The notes below the pieces were generated by a model that was given only the letters and a program-made list of their open reading frames with translations, was not told the DNA's origin and made no database searches. Shown piece by piece: positions 51,191 through 58,936 of a stretch of DNA of 64,000 nucleotides (its first letter is position 1; every line of letters starts with the position of its first letter). A program made the position numbers and the translations under genes. Source of the DNA: Pedobacter sp. Leaf41 (GTDB lineage Bacteria > Bacteroidota > Bacteroidia > Sphingobacteriales > Sphingobacteriaceae); assembly GCF_001422545.1 (NCBI RefSeq), contig NZ_LMLE01000012.1, forward strand, positions 1-64,000. The letters run 5' to 3'.

Positions 51191-52303
51191 ATGACTAACT
51201 ACACCAAGTTACCTGCGATTTTATTACTGGCCGATGGCACAGTTTTTTACGGCAAAGCTGCTGGAAAAATTGGCACCACTACTGGCGAAATTTGTTTTAA
51301 CACCGGGATGACAGGATACCAGGAGATTTTTACTGATCCAAGTTACTTTGGCCAGATCATGGTAACCACTAATTCCCACATTGGTAATTACGGCATCCAA
51401 AGAGAGGAAATTGAATCGGACTCTATTAAAATAGCAGGTTTGGTTTGCAAAAACTATAATATTGTTTACAGTCGTAAACAAGCTACAGAATCTATTCAGG
51501 ATTATTTCCAGAACGACAATTTAGTAGCTATTTCTGATATTGACACCCGTGCTTTGGTTCGCCACATTCGTGATAAAGGCGCAATGAATGCCATTATCTC
51601 ATCAGAAATTACAGATCTTGATGAATTAAAAAAGAAATTATCGGAAGTACCATCTATGGAAGGTTTAGAGCTTTCTTCTCAGGTAAGTACAAAAGAGCCA
51701 TACTTCTACGGAAATCCAGAGGCAAGCTTAAAAGTTGCTGCTCTTGATCTTGGTATTAAGAAAAACATTCTTCGCAGCTTCGAAAACCGTGATATTTATG
51801 TTCAGGTTTTCCCTGCTAAAACTAAGTTTGCTGAAATGGAAAAATTCAATCCGGATGGTTATTTTATTTCAAACGGCCCTGGCGACCCATCAGTAATGCC
51901 TTATGCCGTAGAAACAATTCAGGAAATATTAACAGAAGATAAACCATTGTTTGGTATTTGTTTAGGTCACCAATTATTGGCTGAAGCGAACGGAATCGGA
52001 ACCATGAAAATGTTTAACGGCCACCGTGGCTTAAACCACCCGGTTAAAAACATTATTAAAAATCACTGCGAGGTAACTTCTCAAAACCATGGTTTTGGTG
52101 TAATTCCGGATGAAGTGAGAAACTCAGATAAAGTAGAAATTACACACGTAAACCTGAACGATAAATCTATTGAGGGGATTCGTGTAAAAGGGAAGAAGGC
52201 ATTTTCGGTACAATATCACCCAGAATCTTCTCCAGGCCCACATGATTCCCGCTACTTATTTGATGATTTTGTAAACGTAATGAAAGGTGAGTTAACCTGG
52301 TAG
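51191..52303 (+). CDS. carA: Carbamoyl phosphate synthase small subunit
   Basis: The glutamine amidotransferase subunit that feeds ammonia to CarB for pyrimidine and arginine synthesis. The N-terminal CPSase domain covers about 1-150 (FNTGMTGYQEIFTDPSY). The class I GATase has the nucleophile Cys 257 in FGICLGHQ and His 343/Glu 345 in QYHPESSPG. It is 370 aa, complete. No carB is adjacent in the window. Confidence 0.96.
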   Translation: MTNYTKLPAILLLADGTVFYGKAAGKIGTTTGEICFNTGMTGYQEIFTDPSYFGQIMVTTNSHIGNYGIQREEIESDSIKIAGLVCKNYNIVYSRKQATESIQDYFQNDNLVAISDIDTRALVRHIRDKGAMNAIISSEITDLDELKKKLSEVPSMEGLELSSQVSTKEPYFYGNPEASLKVAALDLGIKKNILRSFENRDIYVQVFPAKTKFAEMEKFNPDGYFISNGPGDPSVMPYAVETIQEILTEDKPLFGICLGHQLLAEANGIGTMKMFNGHRGLNHPVKNIIKNHCEVTSQNHGFGVIPDEVRNSDKVEITHVNLNDKSIEGIRVKGKKAFSVQYHPESSPGPHDSRYLFDDFVNVMKGELTW

Positions 52304-52354
52304 CTTAAAGCTGAAAAGAAAAAGCTTAAAGACTATAGCGAAATATTAAATTCT

Positions 52355-52390
52355 GCGAATCTGCGGCTCAAATTAAAGCTGAAGATTCGC
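52355..52390. repeat. Inverted repeat after carA
   Basis: GCGAATCT (52355-52362) and AGATTCGC (52383-52390) form a stem, within words resembling the TCTGCGG repeat at 16724-16966. It could serve as a carA terminator but lacks a T-run. Confidence 0.5.
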
Positions 52391-52491
52391 AGATTTGCTT
52401 TTAACGGAACCCGCATTGGGTTGTTCCATTATCCTGGAAACATTTTACAAAAAGTTCTTAAAAATTCATTTCTAATTCGTTTAAAGCTCCT

Positions 52492-52499
52492 TACATTCG
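52492..52499 (+). promoter_or_regulatory. -7-like box of ABC transporter gene
   Basis: TACATTCG, one base off TAnnTTTG, lies 4 bases before the ATG, the same spacing as at engB and the aminotransferase gene. Confidence 0.35.
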
Positions 52500-52503
52500 C
52501 AAT

Positions 52504-53268
52504 ATGGAAACAAAAAAAGCCATCATCACGGTTACAGATCTTGTAAAAAAGTATGATGATTTCGTGGCCGTTCAGGGATTAAGTTTTGAAGTTTATGAAA
52601 ATGAAATTTTCGGTTTGCTTGGACCAAACGGTGCTGGTAAAACAACAACGCTGGAAATCATTGAGACCTTAAGACCTAAAACCTCAGGAGAAATTGTAGT
52701 TGATGGCTTTTCAGTTGATAAAAATCCACAGGAAATAAAGCAGATTATTGGTGTGCAGTTACAGGCGGCAGGTTATTATCCAAACCTGAACCTTATTGAG
52801 TTGATAGAGCTTTTTGCTGGTTTGTATGGTGCAAATATTAAACCAATGGAAATGCTGGAAAAAGTAAACCTTCAGGATAAAGCAAAAGCGAAATACAAAG
52901 CTTTATCTGGGGGCCAAAAACAAAGGTTTTCCATTGCAACAACGCTGATCAATCAGCCAAAAATTATTTTTCTTGATGAGCCTACCACGGGCCTGGATCC
53001 TCAGGCGAGGAGAAATCTTTGGGATTTGATCACGGAAATCAGAGATGCCGGAACTACAGTAGTCATCACCACCCATTATATGGATGAGGCTGAGCAGCTT
53101 TGCGATCGTGTAGCTTTCGTAGAACGAGGGCAGATAATCGCTTTGGACACACCAGATAACTTAATTGACCAATTGGTGAACAGTGGTTTCGAGCGTAAAA
53201 AGGAAGTTAAAAAAGCCAATTTGGAAGATGTATTCATCAACCTGACTGGAAAAGAGTGGAGAGAATAA
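52504..53268 (+). CDS. ABC transporter ATP-binding protein
   Basis: A 254-residue ATPase of the ABC-2 exporter type. Walker A is GPNGAGKT (40-47), the signature LSGGQKQR starts at 134, and Walker B IIFLDEPTTGLDP has the catalytic Glu at 159. VVITTHYMDEAEQL is the H-loop. A C-terminal DVFINLTG segment is typical of drug or polymer exporters of the CcmA/NodI group. It works with the permease 143 bases downstream. Confidence 0.93.
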   Translation: METKKAIITVTDLVKKYDDFVAVQGLSFEVYENEIFGLLGPNGAGKTTTLEIIETLRPKTSGEIVVDGFSVDKNPQEIKQIIGVQLQAAGYYPNLNLIELIELFAGLYGANIKPMEMLEKVNLQDKAKAKYKALSGGQKQRFSIATTLINQPKIIFLDEPTTGLDPQARRNLWDLITEIRDAGTTVVITTHYMDEAEQLCDRVAFVERGQIIALDTPDNLIDQLVNSGFERKKEVKKANLEDVFINLTGKEWRE

Positions 53269-53333
53269 TAATATTTTTTTTTGTAAAGAAATTACAGTAA
53301 TCAAATTAATGTTACTCCCTTTTTACGTTTTAA

Positions 53334-53351
53334 TCCCGATTTTCATCGGGA
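53334..53351. repeat. TCCCGAT hairpin, REP-like
   Basis: TCCCGAT and ATCGGGA pair perfectly around TTTC, and a third half AATCGGG follows at about 53363-53369. It lies between the ATPase and permease genes of one transporter. Confidence 0.5.
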
Positions 53352-53411
53352 GCTGCCACTAAAATCGGGTTTAAGAAAAATAGTAAAATCACTATTAATC
53401 ATAAATAGTAA

Positions 53412-54488
53412 ATGAAAAAATACAGCAATACTACTGCTACCTTAGCATTAGCGAAAGCAAGTTTCCGTTCCATTATGCGGAGTCCATCTGCGGTGGTTTT
53501 TACCCTTGCCTTTCCTTTGATTTTTATTTTGGTATTTGGGTTTTTAGGCGGTGGTGGAACGAGAATAGATGTCGGGGTTAATCCGGGATCGGACGTTGAT
53601 AATCCCGTTATTTCAATGCTTGCAAAGACAGGCATGATCAGACTGGTCAAAGACAAATCCCAAGAGGATTTTAATAAATTACTGGAGAAGGGAAATATCG
53701 ATGCCATGATTGATGTTCACAGAAAAGTGAACAGCGCAGCATACTCCGTGAATGTGGTATATACATCAGCTTCAAGAGATAAAGGTGGCATTTTAAAATC
53801 GGTATTAAATAATGTTTTTTACGATAAAACTTTAAAACCCACAGTAGCCGAAATAAAAGAAAGCACCATCACCGGGCGAGAATATAAAACCATCGATTTT
53901 ATTTTGCCGGGGCAGTTAGGCTTTTCATTGTTAAGCACAGGAGTTTTCGGAACGGCATTCGTATTTTTAAGTTTACGCCAAACACTTGTAATTAAACGTT
54001 TCTTTGCTACCCCTGTTAAAAGATCGAGCATCGTTATTGGCGAAGGGATTGCAAGGATAGGTTTTGCGCTAATTGGTGCAGTTTTTATCATATTATTGGG
54101 CCATTTCTTTTTTGGCTTCACCTTGGTTCATGGTGCGATCACAGTCGTCAATATGCTCATATTAGCTACCATGGGCATCATTGTATTTATGGGTTTTGGT
54201 TTTATCATCTCAGGCATTGCCAAAAGCGAAAGCATGGTGCCTCCTATTTCTAACATTGTTACCCTTCCCCAATTTTTGCTATCAGGAACATTTTTTTCCA
54301 TCGAAGCCTTTCCAACGTGGTTGCAACCTATCAGCAGGGCGCTGCCTTTAACGTATCTGAATGATGCAATGCGAAAGGTAGCTTTTGAAGGCGCTGGTTT
54401 ATGGGATGTGAAATTCCAGATTATGATTCTTTTGATTTGGGGAATTGTAATTTATGCAATAGCGGTGAAGGTATTTAAGTGGGAATAA
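53412..54488 (+). CDS. ABC-2 type permease
   Basis: A 358-residue membrane subunit. One helix lies near the N-terminus (about 28-48, FTLAFPLIFILVFGFLGGGG). A large extracytoplasmic domain follows (about 50-165), then five C-terminal helices, including LGFSLLSTGVFGTAFVFLSLRQTLVIKRFFATP and the FLLSGTFFSIEAFPTWLQPISRALPLTYLNDAMR segment typical of ABC-2 exporters. The cargo is unknown. It pairs with the preceding ATPase. Confidence 0.92.
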   Translation: MKKYSNTTATLALAKASFRSIMRSPSAVVFTLAFPLIFILVFGFLGGGGTRIDVGVNPGSDVDNPVISMLAKTGMIRLVKDKSQEDFNKLLEKGNIDAMIDVHRKVNSAAYSVNVVYTSASRDKGGILKSVLNNVFYDKTLKPTVAEIKESTITGREYKTIDFILPGQLGFSLLSTGVFGTAFVFLSLRQTLVIKRFFATPVKRSSIVIGEGIARIGFALIGAVFIILLGHFFFGFTLVHGAITVVNMLILATMGIIVFMGFGFIISGIAKSESMVPPISNIVTLPQFLLSGTFFSIEAFPTWLQPISRALPLTYLNDAMRKVAFEGAGLWDVKFQIMILLIWGIVIYAIAVKVFKWE

Positions 54489-54623
54489 AATTAGAGGTAG
54501 ATCACATTTCTTAATAAGCTATCTATTTTCATAGTGAACGAAAATTTACTCAGCTGCCTTTGATGAAAGATTAGGAGAACATCCTCTTAACCTTTTTTAA
54601 CTTTTAAGCACTTAGCAATAGCG

Positions 54624-54631
54624 TATTTTTG
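54624..54631 (+). promoter_or_regulatory. -7 box of gene at 54645
   Basis: TATTTTTG matches TAnnTTTG, 13 bases before the ATG. Confidence 0.4.
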
Positions 54632-54644
54632 GCAAAATTGCTTT

Positions 54645-55325
54645 ATGAAAAACCTATTCATTTTTTGCCTTTTCCTGAGTTCTTTTCAAGCAGGCGCTCA
54701 ATTTAAATTCCTGGCTAACAATAGTTCTAACCAATACAAAGCTAAAATTTTTGTTGCTGAATGCGAAAATGATGTATGCGGAGGCAAGGCAACCATCATT
54801 TTATATGATAAAATATCAGATAAAGAATTGGAAACATTTCGCTCTCCTGATTTAGATTTTAGCCTCAATGGCAACCAAGACGCAAAAATAGGCTGGCTCG
54901 ATTTGGGAAAGTATCAAAGTCCGCTGATTTTTGGTGATTTTAATTTCGATGGCATTGAAGATTTAGCGATACGAAATGGAAGTAAAGGGCTGTACATGAG
55001 TCCATCTTATGATATTTATCTGGCGACCAACAACAAATTCTTATTAAGTAAAGAATTAACCAAGCTGGCGAGTGAAAACCTGGGAATGTTTGGTATTGAT
55101 AAGAAAGATAAGCTACTCAGCGTTGAGCAGAAAAACGGTTGCTGCTACCAGCAAACGATCAGTTACCGCATTGATAAAAAAAACCTTGTCACCGAAGTTT
55201 CGTCGGTAATTGAAGATTCTAGCATTGGCGATGACGTTACCGTAATTACAACGAAAGTAGTGAATGGCAAAACACAACGCACTGTACAGAAATATAAAGC
55301 CAAGGATTACTATTCAGTAAACTAG
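54645..55325 (+). CDS. Secreted protein with FG-GAP-like strand, unknown function
   Basis: A 226-residue protein with a signal peptide ending near AGAQF (about 18). The mature part is beta-rich and contains FGDFNFDGIEDLAIRNGS, similar to the FG-GAP or XAC2610-type repeats in secreted repeat proteins. Two or more cysteine pairs (CENDVCGG, NGCCYQQ) suggest disulfides. No catalytic motif is visible. It overlaps the end of the convergent TetR gene by 4 bases. Confidence 0.75.
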   Translation: MKNLFIFCLFLSSFQAGAQFKFLANNSSNQYKAKIFVAECENDVCGGKATIILYDKISDKELETFRSPDLDFSLNGNQDAKIGWLDLGKYQSPLIFGDFNFDGIEDLAIRNGSKGLYMSPSYDIYLATNNKFLLSKELTKLASENLGMFGIDKKDKLLSVEQKNGCCYQQTISYRIDKKNLVTEVSSVIEDSSIGDDVTVITTKVVNGKTQRTVQKYKAKDYYSVN

Positions 55326-55897
55326 AGTGCTGCCTTAACCAAAAATGGAAGTATTTCTTTTTGAAAACTAACAAAGTTTTTGCGAACATCAGAATCGCTT
55401 ACCGAGGTAAAAGCGAAAGAGAAAACAATGCTTTTACTCGCTTTAAGTAGAAATGCTAAACCCTCTCTCCTTGCAGGATTGTTTTTAAAGGTCTCAAGCT
55501 CCAGGTAAGCTGCTAATAAAAGTGCCTCCAGCTGATCAGATAAATGCTTTAAAAACTCTTGCGAATTGGCATTCTCCCGTACAAAATCCCAACCGATAAA
55601 TTCATTGCAGGCAGTGAATGAAAGCCTGCTGGTTTTCATCACCAACGCTTTAAGGTGCTCCTCTTCCGAGCCGTAGCTTACCTTATTGTTGATTATTTCA
55701 TGCAGGTTCTGATCCAGATAATCCATTAAGATGCTATCTAAAACCTGCTCCTTACTTTCAAAGTATTTGTAAATGGTTGCTTTTGCTATCCTTGCTTTTT
55801 TGGCAATTTCGTTAACACTTGTTTTGTGATAACCATATTTCCTAAAAAGTTCTTTGGCAGCTTTTTTTACTGTTTCTTTAATTTTTTCAGCTTCCAT
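55322..55897 (-). CDS. TetR/AcrR-family transcriptional regulator
   Basis: A 191-residue regulator. The N-terminal HTH covers about 8-55: AAKELFRKYGYHKTSVNEIAKKARIAKATIYKYFESKEQVL. The C-terminal ligand domain is helical and family-variable. It is the neighbour of the secreted protein gene, the Rieske-like gene and the nearby ABC exporter, any of which could be its target. The upstream Rieske-like gene ends one base into it. Confidence 0.92.
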   Translation of the reverse strand: MEAEKIKETVKKAAKELFRKYGYHKTSVNEIAKKARIAKATIYKYFESKEQVLDSILMDYLDQNLHEIINNKVSYGSEEEHLKALVMKTSRLSFTACNEFIGWDFVRENANSQEFLKHLSDQLEALLLAAYLELETFKNNPARREGLAFLLKASKSIVFSFAFTSVSDSDVRKNFVSFQKEILPFLVKAAL

Positions 55898-56304
55898 TAA
55901 TTTCTGACGTTAATTGTAGTATTGCCTTGTAAAGACACACTATATGTTTTTAAAGTCTTCTCGGCTGGTGCTTTTTGTGGCGTACCATCGAGAAGAGAAA
56001 ATTTTGCACCCGAACATGGATCGGTAGCTGTTAAACCACTATCATCGGGAACAATTTTACATTTGCTATCGGGATTTACGGTACTACAACGATCGAAAGC
56101 TACAAAACCACCAAGTGGAGTTCTAACGATCACCAAACCTGCTATTCCATTATTTGGAACCAATAGTACATTGTTCACTGCTTTTATTCCGAATTCTACC
56201 AGGGTAACATTATAATTAACCGGTACATCGGGAATAAAGTTTTCTTCTTTGCCGCAGCTTACAAACAGAAAACACACGAACACAATACTAAACAGATACC
56301 TCAT
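55897..56304 (-). CDS. Rieske-like lipoprotein lacking cluster ligands
   Basis: A 135-residue lipoprotein (lipobox FLFVSCGKEE, Cys about 17). The fold pattern recalls Rieske domains: GLVIVRTPLGGFVAFDRCST, then DPCSGAKFSLLDGTPQKAPAEKTLKTYSV. The expected CxH and CxxH iron-sulfur ligands are not there, since no His accompanies the cysteines. Such degenerate Rieske-like proteins are common in Bacteroidota and presumably structural. The assignment is by eye. It overlaps the TetR gene by one base. Confidence 0.65.
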   Translation of the reverse strand: MRYLFSIVFVCFLFVSCGKEENFIPDVPVNYNVTLVEFGIKAVNNVLLVPNNGIAGLVIVRTPLGGFVAFDRCSTVNPDSKCKIVPDDSGLTATDPCSGAKFSLLDGTPQKAPAEKTLKTYSVSLQGNTTINVRN

Positions 56305-56306
56305 AA

Positions 56307-57347
56307 TTAAATCAAGGCAGATTTATACTGGTTTAAAAAGCGAACATCGTTTTCTGAAAAAAGACGTAAATCTTTAATCACATACTTCAGATTGGTAATT
56401 CTTTCTATTCCCATACCAAAGGCAAAACCACTGTATTTTTTCGAGTCGATGCCACAGTTTTCCAATACATTTGGATCTACCATTCCACAACCTAAAATTT
56501 CTACCCAACCGCTGTACTTACACATATTGCAACCTGCACCTTTACAAATGGTACAAGAGATATCCATTTCGGCAGATGGCTCAGTAAATGGAAAATATGA
56601 CGGACGGAAACGTACCTGAGTACCTTCACCGTACAATTCCTGAACGAAATAAAATAAGGTTTGCTTTAAATCAGCAAACGACACATTTTCATCTACATAC
56701 AAACCTTCAATCTGGTGAAAAAAGCAATGCGCTCTTGCAGAAATGGCTTCGTTACGGTAAACTCTTCCTGGCATAATGGCACGGAAAGGCGGTTGCCCTT
56801 GTTCCATCATCCGCACCTGAACAGATGAAGTATGTGTACGTAAAGCGATATCACCTTTTTCGCCGCCTTTCTTAATGAAGAACGTATCCTGCATATCTCT
56901 CGCAGGGTGTTCTTCAGGAAAGTTTAAGGCAGAGAAATTGTGCCAGTCATCCTCAATCTCCGGCCCCTCGGCAACGGTGAAACCTAGTTTAGCAAAAATT
57001 TCTACAATCTCCCTACGCACTAAAGCCAGCGGGTGACGAGATCCGATTTCAAATCCTTCACCTGGTAACGTCAAATCAAGACTAACGTCTTCAGTTTTTG
57101 AGCTATTACTTTCTGTAGATTCTTTTAAAGTTTGATATTTAGATTCGGCAAGTTGTTTAAACTCATTTAAAACTTTTCCTAATGATCTTTTTTCTTCAGT
57201 TGAGACAGTTTTGAATTCTTCAAAAATTTCTTTGATAATTCCTTTACTGCCCAAATATTTGATACGAAATTGCTCCAGTTCGTCAGCCTTTTCTGTTACG
57301 AAAGCATTTATCTTTTCCGAATATTGTGTTATTTTATCCTGCAACAT
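56307..57347 (-). CDS. pheS: Phenylalanine-tRNA ligase alpha subunit
   Basis: The class II aminoacyl-tRNA synthetase subunit, 346 aa. The N-terminal coiled coil covers about 1-90. The catalytic domain has motif 1 region GPEIEDDWHNFSALNFPEEHPARDMQDTFF, motif 2 around FHQIEGLYVDENV, and motif 3 FGMGIERITNLKY. A Cys cluster (CTICKGAGCNMCKYSGWVEILGCG) is a known variant in many bacteria. pheT is not in the window. It is 3 bases upstream of the Rieske-like gene. Confidence 0.95.
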   Translation of the reverse strand: MLQDKITQYSEKINAFVTEKADELEQFRIKYLGSKGIIKEIFEEFKTVSTEEKRSLGKVLNEFKQLAESKYQTLKESTESNSSKTEDVSLDLTLPGEGFEIGSRHPLALVRREIVEIFAKLGFTVAEGPEIEDDWHNFSALNFPEEHPARDMQDTFFIKKGGEKGDIALRTHTSSVQVRMMEQGQPPFRAIMPGRVYRNEAISARAHCFFHQIEGLYVDENVSFADLKQTLFYFVQELYGEGTQVRFRPSYFPFTEPSAEMDISCTICKGAGCNMCKYSGWVEILGCGMVDPNVLENCGIDSKKYSGFAFGMGIERITNLKYVIKDLRLFSENDVRFLNQYKSALI

Positions 57348-57448
57348 GGCTTCAAATATACGGCAAATAATCTAAAATTTTAAGTGATAACGGGTTCAAA
57401 TAATCAGTTTACAATATCATTATAAAAGAAAATGAACTCAAAACAAAA

Positions 57449-57470
57449 AAAGCCGCAATTAAGCAGCTTT
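57449..57470 (-). terminator. Terminator after kbl
   Basis: AAAGC-C-GC and GC-A-GCTTT pair with one internal mismatch around a 6-base loop. On the minus strand a T-run follows. It fits the end of kbl. Confidence 0.7.
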
Positions 57471-57496
57471 CTTAAATCATATAAAACTTATAGAAG

Positions 57497-58684
57497 TTAA
57501 ATCACTCCTAATTCTTTACCAACTTTTGTAAAAGCAGCAATGGCTTTATCCAAGTGGTGTTGCTCATGACCTGCTGAGAGCTGCACACGAATCCGGGCTT
57601 TACCTTGTGGAACTACAGGATAGAAAAATCCGATCACATAAATGCCTTCATCCAACATTTTTGCCGCAAACTCCTGTGCTATTTTAGCATCGTAAAGCAT
57701 TACCGGCACAATTGGGTGAAAACCTGGTTTGATATCAAAGCCAGCTTCAGTCATTTTTTGGCGGAAATATTTAGTGTTGCTTTCCAGCTTATCTCTAAGC
57801 GATGTAGTTTCGCTCAACATATCCAGCACCGCAATTGATGCTCCTGCAATGGCAGGAGCTAAAGTATTGGAGAATAAATACGGACGGGAACGCTGACGCA
57901 ACATATCAATAATTTCTTTTTTACCAGAAGTGAAACCGCCAGAAGCACCTCCCAACGCTTTTCCCAAGGTACCGGTGATGATATCAATCCGATCCATTAC
58001 ATTGAAATGCTCGTGCGTCCCTCTGCCAGTTTTACCAATAAATCCAGAACAGTGCGATTCATCAATCATGATCAACGCTTCATATTTATCAGCCAGGTCA
58101 GCGATTTTGTCAAGGGGCGCTACTGATCCATCCATAGAAAAAGCACCATCAGTAACAATGATTCTATGTCTGCAATCTTTGGCAGCAATCAGTTGCTTCT
58201 CCAAATCTTCCATATCGGCATTTTTATATCGGAAACGCTGTGCTTTACACAAACGAACACCATCAATAATAGAAGCGTGGTTTAATTCATCAGAAATAAT
58301 GGCATCTTCAGCATTAAATAAGGGCTCAAAAACACCTCCGTTGGCATCAAAGGCAGCAGCATATAAAATGGTATCTTCCGTACCTAAAAATTGAGATATT
58401 TTCGCTTCCAATTCCTTGTGAACATCCTGCGTTCCGCAGATAAAACGAACCGAAGACATCCCATAGCCATGATCATCAATCGCTTTTTTTGCCGCCTCGA
58501 TTACTTTAGGATGCGAAGAAAGACCCAGGTAGTTATTTGCACAAAAATTGATCACCTCTGCCCCGCCGCTTACTTTGATATCGGCACCTTGTGGTGTTAT
58601 GATTATTCGTTCGCGTTTAAACAACCCAGCGTTTTCTATTTCTTCAAGTTCTTTTTGGAGAACAGGTTTAAGTGTTTTATACAT
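57497..58684 (-). CDS. kbl: Glycine C-acetyltransferase (2-amino-3-ketobutyrate CoA ligase)
   Basis: A PLP enzyme of the alpha-oxoamine synthase family that joins glycine and acetyl-CoA or acts in threonine breakdown. Features: NFCANNYLGLSSHPK, VRFICGTQDVHKELE, AFSMDGSVAPL, MIDESHCSGFIGKTGRGT and the PLP Lys 242 in GTLGKALGGASGG. The frame is open 18 codons upstream to 58738, but that contains the -7 box, so I start at MYKTLKPVL (395 aa). The family also includes serine palmitoyltransferase; the sequence is closer to KBL. No threonine dehydrogenase is adjacent. Confidence 0.93.
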   Translation of the reverse strand: MYKTLKPVLQKELEEIENAGLFKRERIIITPQGADIKVSGGAEVINFCANNYLGLSSHPKVIEAAKKAIDDHGYGMSSVRFICGTQDVHKELEAKISQFLGTEDTILYAAAFDANGGVFEPLFNAEDAIISDELNHASIIDGVRLCKAQRFRYKNADMEDLEKQLIAAKDCRHRIIVTDGAFSMDGSVAPLDKIADLADKYEALIMIDESHCSGFIGKTGRGTHEHFNVMDRIDIITGTLGKALGGASGGFTSGKKEIIDMLRQRSRPYLFSNTLAPAIAGASIAVLDMLSETTSLRDKLESNTKYFRQKMTEAGFDIKPGFHPIVPVMLYDAKIAQEFAAKMLDEGIYVIGFFYPVVPQGKARIRVQLSAGHEQHHLDKAIAAFTKVGKELGVI

Positions 58685-58710
58685 GGCTTTTTTAATATTT
58701 TTTCGTTCTC

Positions 58711-58718
58711 CAAAGTTA
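58711..58718 (-). promoter_or_regulatory. -7 box of kbl
   Basis: The minus strand reads TAACTTTG, 27 bases before the chosen kbl start. It supports starting at 58684 and not at 58738. Confidence 0.5.
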
Positions 58719-58936
58719 TAAAAAAAACTCCTTGACAACTTAAAACCACCTAGATTGCTTGTAACTATTTAAGCGCAAACGTTTGATATTTTATCAAAAT
58801 GCGCTTTTATATTCTTCACACAAGATATCAAAAACGCTAAAAACTTATTTTTTATTCAACTTAACAAACTTTAACACACCACTATGTGTATAGTGTTAAA
58901 ACTTATTCGATATTTATAGCTCACTAACTAATAAAC

